Position numbers and translations under genes: made by a program | Assembly: GCF_023101165.1 (NCBI RefSeq) | Contig: NZ_CP078076.1 | Span: 992,001-1,056,000 of the forward strand | Direction: 5' to 3' | Length of the DNA stretch: 64,000 nucleotides | DNA from: Microbacterium sufflavum | GTDB taxonomy: Bacteria; Actinomycetota; Actinomycetes; Actinomycetales; Microbacteriaceae | Notes under the pieces: model-generated | Told to the model about the DNA's origin: nothing | Seen by the model: the letters and a program-made list of their open reading frames with translations, nothing else | Databases searched by the model: none | Shown here: positions 17,804 to 29,963 of the stretch, piece after piece | How the letters are laid out: each line of letters begins with the position of its first letter | Numbering within the stretch: the first letter of the stretch is position 1

Positions 17804-18370
17804 TCAGCGGAGCAGGCCTGCGACCAGGGCGTCGATCACGGCATCGGTCGAGGTGTCGGGGTCGATCGGGGTGGTGAGGCGGTCGAGCAGGAGGCCGTCG
17901 ATCGCGTAGTGGAACAGGGCGATCTCCGCGCGTCCGCCGGGCAGGCCCGCCGCGGTGTTGAAGGCCACGTCGGCGTCGAAGCCCGCGCGCTGCCACGCGC
18001 CGAGCACGGCCGCGAGCTCGGGGCGCCGGGCGCTCTCCAGGCGCAGCTCGAACAGGGCGAGCGTCACGTCGCGGTCGCCGGTGAGCCGACGCACGATGTC
18101 GCGCACGTAGTCGGCGAACAGCGCGGGGCCGGGGGTGCCGGCGGCGCGACGCTCCAGATCCTCGGGGGTCGGAGCGAGCCGTTCCCCGATGCGGTCGACG
18201 AGTCCTTCGATCAGGGCCTCGCGGCTGCGGAAGTAGTTCGACGTGGTCCCGGTGGGCACCTGCGCCTCGACGTCGACGGCCCGGTGGGTGAGTCCGCGCG
18301 AGCCCTCGCGGGCCAGCACCGTCAGCCCGGCGTCGGCGATCACGCGGCGACGCGACTCGTTCTTGACCAT
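17804..18370 (-). CDS. TetR-family transcriptional regulator
   Basis: The protein has 188 residues. The TetR DNA-binding domain lies at about 5-55 (RRRVIADAGLTVLAREGSRG, HRAVDVEAQVPTGTTSNYFR), with the aromatic SNYFRSRE end of the recognition helix region. The rest is an all-helical ligand domain. It diverges from the DHFR-like gene at 18441, and the shared 70-base gap has a strong ACTAC/GTAGT palindrome, so autorepression and repression of the neighbour are likely. The inducer is unknown. Confidence 0.87.
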   Translation of the reverse strand: MVKNESRRRVIADAGLTVLAREGSRGLTHRAVDVEAQVPTGTTSNYFRSREALIEGLVDRIGERLAPTPEDLERRAAGTPGPALFADYVRDIVRRLTGDRDVTLALFELRLESARRPELAAVLGAWQRAGFDADVAFNTAAGLPGGRAEIALFHYAIDGLLLDRLTTPIDPDTSTDAVIDALVAGLLR

Positions 18371-18385
18371 GCCTCGACCCTAGCG

Positions 18386-18433
18386 CAATCACTACGGCTG
18401 TTGTAGTCTCAACCGCGACAGATGTAGTGATTG
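18386..18433. promoter_or_regulatory. TetR operator with nested inverted repeats
   Basis: A 17-base site, ACTAC-N7-GTAGT (18391-18407), is followed by another GTAGT half at 18424. The outer arms CAATCACTAC (18386-18395) and GTAGTGATTG (18424-18433) are perfect 10-base complements. It fills the gap between the divergent TetR and DHFR-like genes. Confidence 0.65.
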
Positions 18434-18440
18434 GAGAATC

Positions 18441-19010
18441 ATGCGAGAACTCGTGTACTACGTGGCCGTCACGCTCGACGGCTTCATCGCCGGCCCGGGC
18501 GGAGAGTTCGACGCCTTCCTCGTCGAGGGCGACCACATGGACGGCATCAACGCCCGGTTCGCCGACACGATCCCCACGGTCGCCGCCGAGGCGCTGGGCA
18601 TCGAGCAGCGCAACGACGTGTTCGACACCGTGCTGATGGGCTGGAACACCTATCAGGTGGGCGGCCTGCCGAGCCCGTACCGGCACCTGCGCCAGATCGT
18701 GTTCAGCCGCGCGCATACGGCCGAGGCCGAGAACCTGGAGGTGACCGCGGACGACCCGGTCGAGGTCGTTCGCCGGCTCAAGCAGGAGGACGGCGGTGCG
18801 ATCTGGCTGTGCGGAGGCGGCGCCCTCGCGGCCACCCTCGCCGACGAGATCGACCGGCTCGTGCTCAAACGCCAGCCGCTCCTCTTCGGCTCGGGCATCC
18901 CCCTCTTCGGCGAGCGCCCGTATCGCCCCGAGCGGTTCGACGCCGTGGAGACGACCGCGTACGAGTCCGGCGTCGTGTTCTCGGAATTCGAGAGGCGCCG
19001 CGAGAACTGA
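18441..19010 (+). CDS. Dihydrofolate reductase-like protein (RibD C-terminal domain family)
   Basis: The protein has 189 residues. It opens MRELVYYVAVTLDGFIAGPG, the NADPH-binding start of the RibD-C/DHFR fold, and has FDTVLMGWNTYQVGG and IWLCGGGALAATLADEIDRL, where GGG binds the cofactor. Family members are NADPH-dependent reductases, and stand-alone copies like this one have unknown substrates. It is not expected to replace FolA. The TetR gene and operator immediately upstream suggest an inducible, perhaps protective, role. A GGAG ribosome site lies before the ATG. Confidence 0.85.
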   Translation: MRELVYYVAVTLDGFIAGPGGEFDAFLVEGDHMDGINARFADTIPTVAAEALGIEQRNDVFDTVLMGWNTYQVGGLPSPYRHLRQIVFSRAHTAEAENLEVTADDPVEVVRRLKQEDGGAIWLCGGGALAATLADEIDRLVLKRQPLLFGSGIPLFGERPYRPERFDAVETTAYESGVVFSEFERRREN

Positions 19011-19129
19011 GCGCTCGGCGGCCCGGAGGGCGGGTCCCATACCCCCTCCCGGCCGCCCTGGCAATGGCGTTCTCCGAATCCGTCCCGCTTCCTATCGTGA
19101 GGTCACACCCACGAGTCAGGAGAGACGCC

Positions 19130-19413
19130 ATGAACGTCGAGACCCCCATCCCCACTGGCTCCCCGCAGCGCACGCAGACGCCTCCGTCCGCCGGTGCCGC
19201 TGAGCAGTCCTGCGAGCGGATCGACTTCGACAGATATGTCGTCGACCCCGCCTCGCCCGTGGGTTACATTGACGTCGTGCCGCCCCTCTACGTCTGCTAC
19301 CTCGGTCACCCCTATGCGCGCGCCGTCGAGGTCGCGCAGGTCTACGAGTTCGACCACGCCGTCGGCATCGTCAGCGCCATGGCCGCCGGTTCGCGCCACC
19401 ACACCCTCGCCGG

Positions 19414-19417
<4 letters not shown>
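19130..19417 (+). CDS. Small hypothetical protein coupled to glgX
   Basis: The product has 95 residues with a low-complexity, Pro/Thr-rich first third and a conserved-looking part (DFDRYVVDPASPVGYIDVV, LYVCYLGHPYARAVEVAQVY). There is no signal peptide or membrane span. The ATG has an AGGAG at 19118-19122, and the stop overlaps the glgX ATG (ATGA at 19414-19417), which makes real translation likely. I do not recognise the family. Coupling to glgX suggests a role in, or co-regulation with, glycogen or maltodextrin processing. Confidence 0.7.
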
Positions 19418-21587
<2,170 letters not shown>

Positions 21588-21591
<4 letters not shown>

Positions 21592-23936
21592 CCCGACGGC
21601 CACTGTCGACGTACCGCCTGCAGATCAGCCGGGACCTCCCGCTCGACGCGGCGGCCGAGCTCGCGCCGTACCTCGCCGACCTCGGGGCCTCGTGGGTGTA
21701 CGTCTCGCCGCTGCTCGCGGCCGTGCACGGCTCCACCCACGGGTACGACGTGGTCGACCACTCCCGCGTGGACGCGGACCGCGGCGGCGAGGCCGGTCTC
21801 GAGCGCTTCGCCGCGGCCGCGCACGACGCGGGGCTGGGCGTGCTGGTCGACATCGTGCCCAACCACGTGGGCGTCGCGGTGCCGCGACAGAACCCGTGGT
21901 GGTGGGAGGTGCTGCGGCTCGGGCGGCAGACCAGGCGCGCGGCGGCCTTCGACATCGACTGGGCGGCCGGCGGCGGACGGATCCTGCTGCCGCTGCTCGG
22001 CTCCGCGCCCGACGAGGCCCGCGCGAACGGCGAACTCGTTGTCGACGCGACCCCGGCCGCCGACGCCCCCGACGGCGTGCTGCGCTACTTCGAGCACGAG
22101 CTGCCCCTCGCCCCCGGCACCGCCGCGCTCGCGGACGACCTGCCGCGGCTGCTCGCCGCCCAGCACTACGAGCTGCGGTACTGGGAGGACCAGAACACCG
22201 ACCTCACCTACCGGCGCTTCTTCGCGGTGTCCGAGCTCGCCGGGGTGCGCGTGGAACTGCCGGACGTGTTCGCCGACTCGCACCGCGAGATCCTGCGCTG
22301 GCTGCGCGAGGGCCTCGCGGACGGGCTCCGCGTCGACCACCCGGACGGCCTGGTCGACCCGGGCGGCTACCTGGAGCAGCTGGCCGACGCGACCGGTCGC
22401 GCGTACACCCTCGTGGAGAAGATCCTGGAGCCGGGCGAGGCGCTGCCGGCCTGGTGGCGCACGGACGGCACCACGGGATACGACGCGCTGGCCGAGCTGG
22501 ACCGGCTGTTCGTCGACCGCGACGGTGTGGCCGCACTCGACCGCCTGGACGCACGACTGCGCGCCGAGACGGGGCTTCCGCCCGCGCCGGCGTGGCCCGA
22601 CCTGATCCACGACACGAAGCGGATGATCGCGGACACCCTGCTGGTCGCGGAGGTGCGGCGCCTGGTGCGCACCCTGCCGCGCGGCATCGTGCACGCCGAC
22701 GACGCCCTCGCCGAGCTGGTCGCGTGCTTCCCGGTGTACCGCGCCTATCTGCCGGAGGGCAGCGAGCACCTGCGCGCGGCGTTCGCGGAGGCCCGGCGGC
22801 GGCGCCCCGACCTCGACGCGGCGTTCACCGAGCTCGAACCCCTGCTGAGGGACACGTCGCTGGAGGTCGCGCAGCGGTTCCCCCAGGTGACCGGCGCTGT
22901 CATGGCGAAGGGCGTGGAGGACACCGCGTTCTACCGGTACACGCGGCTGGGCACGCTCACGGAGGTCGGGGCCGACCCGTCGATCCCCGCGGTCACGGTC
23001 GAGGAGTTCCACGAGGCGCAGCGGGCCCGGCTCGCCGCCTGGCCGTACTCGATGACCACGCTCTCCACGCACGACACCAAGCGCTCGGAAGACGTCCGGG
23101 CGCGGCTCGCGGTGCTGTCCGAGATCCCGGAGCGATGGGCCGAGGTGCTGGAGGAGCTGCGCGCCGTGGCGACCACGGGCCACGGTCCGCTCGACGCCCT
23201 GCTGTGGCAGGCCGCGGTCGGCGCCTGGCCGATCCCGTCCGAGCGCCTGCTGGCGTACGCCACCAAGGCCGCGCGCGAGGCGGCGGAGCGCACCACCTGG
23301 CAGCGCCCCGACGCCGCGTTCGAGGAGGGTCTCGCGGCCGTCGCCCAGGCCGTCGAGGGCGACGCCGCCCCGATCCTCGACCGCTTCGTCGCGGAGATCG
23401 CGGGCCACGGCCGCTCGAACTCGCTCGCCGCCAAGCTGCTGCAGCTCACCGGCCCCGGCGTGCCCGACGTGTATCAGGGCTCCGAGCTGTGGGACCTGTC
23501 GCTGGTCGACCCCGACAACCGTCGTCCGGTCGACTTCGCGCTGCGGGCGCGGATGCTGAGGGAGCTGGATGCCGAGGTCGCCCGCGGCATCCTCCCGCCG
23601 ATCGACGACTCCGGCGCCGCGAAGCTCCTGGTCACCTCCCGGGCGCTGCGCCTGCGCCGCGACAACCCGGAGCTGTTCCGCTTCTACCGCCCGGCCGTGG
23701 TCGAGGGGGCGGCCGCCGAGCATGCCGTCGCGGTGCACCGCGGCGGGGCGACCGCGATCGCGACGCGGTTGCCCGTGGGCCTCGCGCGGCGCGGCGGCTG
23801 GGGCGACACCGTGATGATGCGGCCGGACATCCCCGGGACCGACCTGCTGACGGGGCGCCGCATCGCCCCGGGCCCCGTGCGGCTGGCCGAGCTGCTGGAC
23901 ACGTATCCCGTGGCGCTCATCGAGCTCGCGCGGTGA
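21588..23936 (+). CDS. treY: Maltooligosyltrehalose synthase
   Basis: The enzyme has 782 residues, normal for TreY. It converts the reducing end of a maltodextrin from alpha-1,4 to alpha-1,1 linkage. GH13 landmarks are [20 protein letters not shown] at the N-terminus, [10 protein letters not shown], the nucleophile in [17 protein letters not shown], the acid/base Glu in [10 protein letters not shown], and [17 protein letters not shown]. The start overlaps the glgX stop (ATGA). Its product is cut by TreZ, encoded 13 bases downstream, giving free trehalose, a stress protectant. Confidence 0.96.
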
Positions 23937-23949
23937 GGGGAGCACGGTC

Positions 23950-25701
23950 GTGATGGAGGTGTGGGCTCCGCGGGCACGGCGGATGCTGCTGCGGCGGCTC
24001 GCGGCCGACGGCACCGCGACCGACACGGAGCTCACGGCTGCGGCCGACGGCTGGTGGCGGGGCGACGGCATCCTGGCGGACGGCGAGCGCTACGGCTTCC
24101 TGATCGACGACGACGAGCACCTGCGCCCCGACCCCCGGTCGCGGCGGCAGCCGGACGGCGTGCACGAGGCCTCGGCCGCGTTCGACCCCGCCGCGTTCGC
24201 GTGGACCGACAGCGACTGGACCGGGAGGCAGCTCGCGGGCGGGCTGATCTACGAGCTGCACCTGGGCACGTTCACACCCGAGGGCACGCTCGACGCGGCG
24301 GTCGCCCGGCTGGACCATCTGGTGGAGCTCGGCGTGACCCACGTCGAGCTGCTGCCCGTGAACGCCGTCAACGGGCGGTGGAACTGGGGCTACGACGGCG
24401 TGCTCTGGTTCGCGGTGCACGAGGAGTACGGCGGCCCGGCGGCGTATCAGCGCTTCGTGGACGCGGCGCACGCCCGGGGCCTCGCCGTGGTGCAGGACGT
24501 CGTGTACAACCACCTCGGCCCGAGCGGCAACTACCTGCCCCTGTTCGGTCCGTACCTGCGCGAGGGCGACAGCACCACGTGGGGCGACTCGGTCGACCTC
24601 GACGAGCCGGCCGTGCGGGCGTACATCATCGACAACGCCCTGATGTGGCTGCGCGACTTCCACGTCGACGGCCTGCGGCTCGACGCCGTGCACGCCCTGC
24701 ACGACACCCGGCCCGTGCATCTGCTGCGCGAGCTGTCGGCGCGGGTCGATGCGCTGTCGGCGCAGCAGAACCGGCCGCTCACGCTGATCGCCGAGTCCGA
24801 CCTCAATGACCCGACGCTGATCCTGCCGCGCGAGGCCGGAGGGTACGGGCTCACGGCGCAGTGGTCGGACGACTGGCACCACGCGGTGCACGTCGCGCTC
24901 ACCGGCGAGACCACGGGCTACTACGAGGACTTCGCATCGCCGGAGGCCGTGGCGAAGGTCACCGACCGGGGCTTCTTCCACGACGGCACGTTCTCCACGT
25001 TCCGCGACCGCCCGCACGGAGCACCGATCCCGCCCGAGGTCCCGTCGTGGCGGCTGGTGACCTTCGCGCAGGATCACGACCAGGTCGGGAACAGGGCGGC
25101 GGGCGACCGGCTCTCCGCCACGCTCTCGCCCGATCGCCTCGCGGTCGCCGCGGTGCTCACGCTCACGGCCCCGGGCACGCCCATGCTTTTCATGGGCGAG
25201 GAGTGGGGGGCGACAACGCCCTGGCAGTTCTTCACGTCGCACCCGGAGCCGGAGCTGGGCCGCGCGGTCGCGGAGGGCCGCACGGCCGAGTTCGCGCGCA
25301 TGGGGTGGGATCCGGCGGCGGTGCCCGACCCGCAGGACCCCGGCACCTTCGCCCGCTCGCACCTGGACTGGGCGGAGGTCGAGCGACCGGAGCACGCGCG
25401 ACTGCTGCGCCTGTACCGCGACCTCGCGCGACTGCGCCGGGAGCGGCCGGAGCTGACGGAGCCCGACACGACGCACGCGAGGGTCGAGGTGCGTGCCACC
25501 GACGGCCGCCCGGAGCATCGCGTGTACCGCATCGACCGGGGGGCGCTGTCGGTGCTGGTGAACCTCTCCCCCGCCCGGGCGGTCTTCGCGGTCGCGGACG
25601 AGGCGGTGGAGCTCGTGTCGACCGGAGCCCACACGCGCGCGGACGGCCTGCTCACGCTGCCGCCGGACAGCGCCGCGGTCGTGGGTCCGCCGCTGCACTG
25701 A
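23950..25701 (+). CDS. treZ: Malto-oligosyltrehalose trehalohydrolase
   Basis: The enzyme has 583 residues. A short N-terminal beta domain is followed by the GH13 barrel with [20 protein letters not shown], the nucleophile in [11 protein letters not shown], the acid/base Glu in [10 protein letters not shown] and [10 protein letters not shown]. It releases trehalose from maltooligosyltrehalose. GTG at 23950 lies seven bases after GAGGGGAG; the ATG at 23953 is an equally possible start and changes only one residue. It completes the pathway from glycogen via GlgX and TreY. The convergent cca gene ends 22 bases away. Confidence 0.95.
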   Translation: MMEVWAPRARRMLLRRLAADGTATDTELTAAADGWWRGDGILADGERYGFLIDDDEHLRPDPRSRRQPDGVHEASAAFDPAAFAWTDSDWTGRQLAGGLIYELHLGTFTPEGTLDAAVARLDHLVELGVTHVELLPVNAVNGRWNWGYDGVLWFAVHEEYGGPAAYQRFVDAAHARGLAVVQDVVYNHLGPSGNYLPLFGPYLREGDSTTWGDSVDLDEPAVRAYIIDNALMWLRDFHVDGLRLDAVHALHDTRPVHLLRELSARVDALSAQQNRPLTLIAESDLNDPTLILPREAGGYGLTAQWSDDWHHAVHVALTGETTGYYEDFASPEAVAKVTDRGFFHDGTFSTFRDRPHGAPIPPEVPSWRLVTFAQDHDQVGNRAAGDRLSATLSPDRLAVAAVLTLTAPGTPMLFMGEEWGATTPWQFFTSHPEPELGRAVAEGRTAEFARMGWDPAAVPDPQDPGTFARSHLDWAEVERPEHARLLRLYRDLARLRRERPELTEPDTTHARVEVRATDGRPEHRVYRIDRGALSVLVNLSPARAVFAVADEAVELVSTGAHTRADGLLTLPPDSAAVVGPPLH

Positions 25702-25723
25702 GCCCCGCACGGGGAGGGGGCGG

Positions 25724-27151
25724 TCAGCCGCGGGCGGCCCACCATTCGCGCAGGCGCTGCTCGGCGACCTCCGGCCCGAGCACGCCCTCGTCGAGGCGCA
25801 GGTCGAGCAGGAACTTGTACGCCTCGCCCACCTCGCGGCCCGGGCGGATGCCCAGCACCTGCTGGATGCGGTTGCCGTCGAGCTCCGGGCGGATCGCGTC
25901 GAGCTCCTCCTGCTCGCGCAGCGCCGAGATGCGCGACTCGATGTCGTCGTAGGCCGCGGAGAGCCGGGCGGCCTTGCGCTTGTTGCGCGTGGTCACGTCG
26001 GCCCTGGTGAGGATGTGGAGGCGCTCCAGCAGGTCGCCCGCGTCGCGCACGTACCGGCGCACGGCCGCGTCCGTCCAGGTGCCCTCCGCGTAGCCGAAGA
26101 ACCGCAGGTGCAGCTCGATCAGGGCGGCGACGGCGTCGGTCGTGGCGGTGTCGAAGCGCAGGGCCTGCAGGCGCTTGCGGGCCATGCGCGCGCCGACCAC
26201 GTCGTGGTGGTGGAAGGTCACGGCCCCGCCCGGTTCGAGCTTGCGGGTGCGCGGCTTGCCGATGTCGTGCAGGAGGGCGGCGATGCGCAGCGGCACGTCG
26301 GGCGCGGCGCCGGGGTGCCGGGAGTGCTCCAGCGCGATCGCCTGGCGCAGCACCGTGAGCGAGTGCTCGTACACGTCCTTGTGGTGGTGGTGCTCGTCGA
26401 CCTCGAGGCGCAGCTCGCTGACCTCGGGCAGGAACTCCTCGATGAGGCCGGTGTCGACCAGCACGCGGATGCCGCGCACCGGGTCGTCGGTCTGCATCAG
26501 CCGCACGAGCTCGGACTGGATGCGCTCGGGGCTGACGATCGCCAGGGTCTCGCGGAGCTCGGTGATCGCGGCGGCGGTGTCGTCGTCGACGCGGAAGCCG
26601 AGCTGGGCGCTGAAGCGGGCGGCCCGCAGCATGCGCAACGGGTCGTCGCCGAACGACACCCGCGGGTCGGCGGGCGTGCGGAGGACCCCGGCCACCAGAT
26701 CCTCCACGCCTCCGGTCGGGTCGATCAGCTTCACCGCCGGCACCTGGAGGGCCATCGCGTTCACGGTGAAGTCGCGCCGCACGAGGTCGCCGTCGATCGT
26801 GTCGCCGAACTCGACCGTGGGCTTGCGGGTGACCCCGTCGTAGCTGTCGGCGCGGTACGTCGTGATCTCGACCTGCTCGCCCCGCACGCGCGCGCCGATC
26901 GTTCCGAACGCGCGACCGATGTCCCAGTGCGCCGAGGCCACGGGCTTCACGATCGCGAGGATCTGGTCGGGCGAGGCGTTCGTGGTGAAGTCGAGGTCGT
27001 GCGTCTCCCGACCGAGCAGGGCGTCGCGCACCGGTCCGCCCACGACGGCGAGCTCGAACCCGGCCTCGGCGAACGCCTGCGCGAGGGTGCGGACGACGGG
27101 ATTCTCGGCGAGCGCGCCGAGACGGGCGAGGCCGTCGGCCATGTTGAGCAT
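25724..27151 (-). CDS. cca: CCA tRNA nucleotidyltransferase
   Basis: The enzyme has 475 residues. The class II nucleotidyltransferase head (about 35-190) shows VVGGPVRDALLGRETHDLDF with the two catalytic Asp residues, then RRDFTVNAMA. An HD domain follows at about 260-370 (HHHHKDVYEHSLTV, ALLHDIGKPRT). It adds or repairs the CCA end of tRNA. The ATG at 27151 was chosen because the upstream frame is not protein-like. In related actinobacteria this gene usually lies beside a NUDIX gene, DUF6049 and murJ; here about 15 kb separates it from them. Confidence 0.95.
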   Translation of the reverse strand: MLNMADGLARLGALAENPVVRTLAQAFAEAGFELAVVGGPVRDALLGRETHDLDFTTNASPDQILAIVKPVASAHWDIGRAFGTIGARVRGEQVEITTYRADSYDGVTRKPTVEFGDTIDGDLVRRDFTVNAMALQVPAVKLIDPTGGVEDLVAGVLRTPADPRVSFGDDPLRMLRAARFSAQLGFRVDDDTAAAITELRETLAIVSPERIQSELVRLMQTDDPVRGIRVLVDTGLIEEFLPEVSELRLEVDEHHHHKDVYEHSLTVLRQAIALEHSRHPGAAPDVPLRIAALLHDIGKPRTRKLEPGGAVTFHHHDVVGARMARKRLQALRFDTATTDAVAALIELHLRFFGYAEGTWTDAAVRRYVRDAGDLLERLHILTRADVTTRNKRKAARLSAAYDDIESRISALREQEELDAIRPELDGNRIQQVLGIRPGREVGEAYKFLLDLRLDEGVLGPEVAEQRLREWWAARG

Positions 27152-27282
27152 GGGTTCCAGCGTACCGGGGCGCCCGCGTTCACCTCCCCGTCGTCTCGGC
27201 GTCAGGTGACGGTCATCCGGCTTCGATGGGCTGGACGGGCCCCGTGCGGCTGAGCACGGAACCCCACCCACGAAGGACTGAC

Positions 27283-29856
27283 ATGACCTCCCCCACCCCT
27301 GCGGTGCGGTGGCGGCGTCGCGGACTCACGTCCGTCGCGCTGCTCGCCGTGCTCGGCGGCGCCGTCGTCGCTCCCGCGGCCCTCGCCGCACCCGACCCCG
27401 AGGTGCCCACCGGCTCGCTCATCACCGGCGACACCGCCTGGCACTATCTCGACGACGGCACCGACCCGTCGCCCGCCCCGGCCGCCCTGCGCGACTGGAC
27501 CCTGCCCGCCTTCGACGACAGCGCCTGGAAGACCGCTCCGGGCAGCTTCGGCGCGAAGAACGGCAAGCTCGGCGCTGTCGGGCCGCAGACGCCGAAGACG
27601 CTCCTGAACCACTACCTCGACGGGGTGAAGGCGCCTACGGTCCCGACGTACTTCTTCCGCACCACGTTCGAGCTCGAGGCCGGCGTCGCCGAGCAGGTCG
27701 CAGCCCTGCAGAGCACCGTCACCTACGACGACGCGCTCGTCGTGTGGATCAACGGCACGGAGGTCGCGCGCTACGTCGACGGCCGCATCACCGACACCAC
27801 CAACGTCGAGTACGCGGGCGACTCCAACGGCGACCCGCTCACCAGCACGTTCAGCGCCGAGGGCGCACTGCTGCACGACGGCACCAACACCATCGCGGTG
27901 TCGCTGTTCCAGGACCGCGCCACCAGCTCCGACATCTACTTCGACATGTCGTCGCTCACGCTCGTCCCCGCGTCCGACCCCGGCACCCCGGTGATCGCCC
28001 CGCCCACGCGCGTGATCCTCACCCCGACCGAGCGGCCCGAGGTGTCGCAGTCGTTCTCGTGGCTCGCGGGCGACGCCTCGCACACGGTCGGACAGGTCGA
28101 GATCGGCGCGGCGGCCGGCGGTGAGACGCGCGTCGTCGACGCGTACGACGCGGGGGTCGTGAACGGCAACCCGAACAAGCACTTCTCGGCCACCGTGACC
28201 GGACTCACCCCGGCGACGGAGTACCGCTACCGCGTGGGTCTCCCCGGCAGCTGGAGCGACTGGTTCACCTTCCGCACGGCCGACCCGAACGCCACCGACT
28301 TCCAGTTCCTGTACTACGGCGACGCCCAGATCGGTCTGGACACCACGTGGCCGAGCGTCGTGAAGCAGGCCGAGGCGAACGCACCGCGCTCCATCGGCTC
28401 CGTGCACGCGGGCGACCTGATCAACACGTCGAGCAACGAGAACGAGTGGCTCAACTGGTTCAGGGGCATGGAGGACTCGGCCGTCCGCACCAACGTGATG
28501 GCGGCCCCCGGCAACCACGAGTACTCCGGCGACAAGCTGCTCACGGCGTGGAAGGCCGCCTTCGAGTACCCGCACAACAACCCCTCGATGAGCTCGATCG
28601 GCGCCCTGGCCGACCTCGCGAAGGGCGACTCCCCCGTGGCGCAGCAGTACCGCGCGTTCTTCGAGCACTGGAGCGCGTTCGCCGCGGAGACCGCGTACTA
28701 CACCGACTACCAGGGCGTGCGCTTCATCACGCTGAACGCGACGCGCGACACGACCTTCCTCACCCCGGCCGGCCTCCCGTCGTGCTCGGGCGCGGACTGC
28801 CCGTCGTCGCAGATCGGCACGCTGTGGACGCGGTTCCAGGCGGCGTGGCTCGACCTGCTGCTGCAGAACAGCCCCTCGAAGTGGAACGTCGTGACCTTCC
28901 ACCAGCCGGTGTTCTCGGCGTCGGCCGGCCGTGACGAGCCGGTGCTGCGTGCCGAGTGGCTGCCCGTGTTCCAGCGCAACGACATCGACCTGGTGCTGAT
29001 GGGCCACGACCACACGTACGCCCGCGGTTACGTGAACACCGACGCGACCGACACCCCCGGCCTCACCACGGGACCCGTGTACGTGGTGTCGAACTCGGGC
29101 GCGAAGCACTACGACCTGGAGACGCCGGAGAAGAACGTCTGGACCAACAACGGCGCCACCCAGGTGCTGCGCGGCGAGGGCGTGACCACGTACCAGGTGA
29201 TCGACGTGTCGAAGAACCAGCTCGTGTACCGGTCGTACCTGGCGGAGAAGACGGCGTCCGCGTCGACCGACCTGCCCGTGGGAGCCGTGTACGACACGTT
29301 CACGGTGACGAAGTCCGACGCGGGCGAGAAGTGGGTGACCGAGGCCGGGGTCACTCCCCCGGTGACCGAGGAGCCGGAGCCCGAGCAGCCCGCGTCCGTC
29401 GAGCTGGGCGCGACCACGGTCGCGGCCGGCGGCACGGTCACGGTCTCGGGCAGCGGCTTCGCGGCGGGTGCCGAGCTGCAGTTGGAGCTCCGCAGCGACC
29501 CGGTGTCGCTGGGCACGGTGACGGCCGCGGCCGACGGGTCGTTCTCCCGCACCGTCACGATCCCCGCGGCCACCCCGGCCGGTGCGCACACGCTCGCCGT
29601 GATCCTGCCGGACGGCACCGAGGTCACGGCCGCGATCACCGTGACCGCGGCCGCGGGCGGCGGGGCGACCACTCCGGGCCAGGGCGGCTCGGGCGGCGCG
29701 AGCGACGGCGATCTCGCGACGACCGGTGCCGACAGCGTGCCGTACATCGTCGCCGCGGTCGTGCTGCTCGCCGCGGGCCTCGGCCTGTTCGCGCTGCGCC
29801 GCCGTCGTGCGCTGGCGACGGAGGCCTCGACGGTGGAGTCCGCCGAGGCGGAGTAG
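27283..29856 (+). CDS. Secreted, wall-anchored purple acid phosphatase-like metallophosphatase
   Basis: The protein has 857 residues. A signal peptide (about 1-37, ending APAALAA) is followed by a beta domain, a fibronectin-like purple acid phosphatase N-domain (about 245-340) and a calcineurin-type metallophosphatase domain with YGDAQIG, VHAGDLINTSS, APGNHEYSGD, TFHQPVFSAS and MGHDHTYARG, all metal ligands. An Ig-like domain precedes the C-terminal sorting signal: LATTG at about 811-815, a hydrophobic span and an RRRR stop. LAxTG is the form used by class E sortases of high-GC actinobacteria, so the enzyme is probably linked to the cell wall and scavenges phosphate from organic esters. Confidence 0.88.
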   Translation: MTSPTPAVRWRRRGLTSVALLAVLGGAVVAPAALAAPDPEVPTGSLITGDTAWHYLDDGTDPSPAPAALRDWTLPAFDDSAWKTAPGSFGAKNGKLGAVGPQTPKTLLNHYLDGVKAPTVPTYFFRTTFELEAGVAEQVAALQSTVTYDDALVVWINGTEVARYVDGRITDTTNVEYAGDSNGDPLTSTFSAEGALLHDGTNTIAVSLFQDRATSSDIYFDMSSLTLVPASDPGTPVIAPPTRVILTPTERPEVSQSFSWLAGDASHTVGQVEIGAAAGGETRVVDAYDAGVVNGNPNKHFSATVTGLTPATEYRYRVGLPGSWSDWFTFRTADPNATDFQFLYYGDAQIGLDTTWPSVVKQAEANAPRSIGSVHAGDLINTSSNENEWLNWFRGMEDSAVRTNVMAAPGNHEYSGDKLLTAWKAAFEYPHNNPSMSSIGALADLAKGDSPVAQQYRAFFEHWSAFAAETAYYTDYQGVRFITLNATRDTTFLTPAGLPSCSGADCPSSQIGTLWTRFQAAWLDLLLQNSPSKWNVVTFHQPVFSASAGRDEPVLRAEWLPVFQRNDIDLVLMGHDHTYARGYVNTDATDTPGLTTGPVYVVSNSGAKHYDLETPEKNVWTNNGATQVLRGEGVTTYQVIDVSKNQLVYRSYLAEKTASASTDLPVGAVYDTFTVTKSDAGEKWVTEAGVTPPVTEEPEPEQPASVELGATTVAAGGTVTVSGSGFAAGAELQLELRSDPVSLGTVTAAADGSFSRTVTIPAATPAGAHTLAVILPDGTEVTAAITVTAAAGGGATTPGQGGSGGASDGDLATTGADSVPYIVAAVVLLAAGLGLFALRRRRALATEASTVESAEAE

Positions 29857-29873
29857 TCGCCCGCGTGACCGAG

Positions 29874-29905
29874 GGCGCCGCCGGGGCTTCGGCTCCGGCG
29901 GCGCC
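29874..29905. terminator. Terminator hairpin after the metallophosphatase gene
   Basis: Perfect 11-bp arms GGCGCCGCCGG and CCGGCGGCGCC surround a 10-base loop. The hairpin begins 18 bases after the stop codon. Confidence 0.7.
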
Positions 29906-29963
29906 TTCGCGCGTCGTGGTCCTGGGATAACCTTCACGTGCCCGAACCCGCGAAGGAGAACCC

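Noticed and set aside
27170..27195. Possible PHO box (GTTCACC) before the metallophosphatase
   Set aside because: Only one good half-repeat is present; the second unit matches poorly, so PhoP control is not supported.
27202..29937. 911-residue open frame opposite the metallophosphatase
   Set aside because: His/Arg/Val-rich antisense shadow with no motifs.
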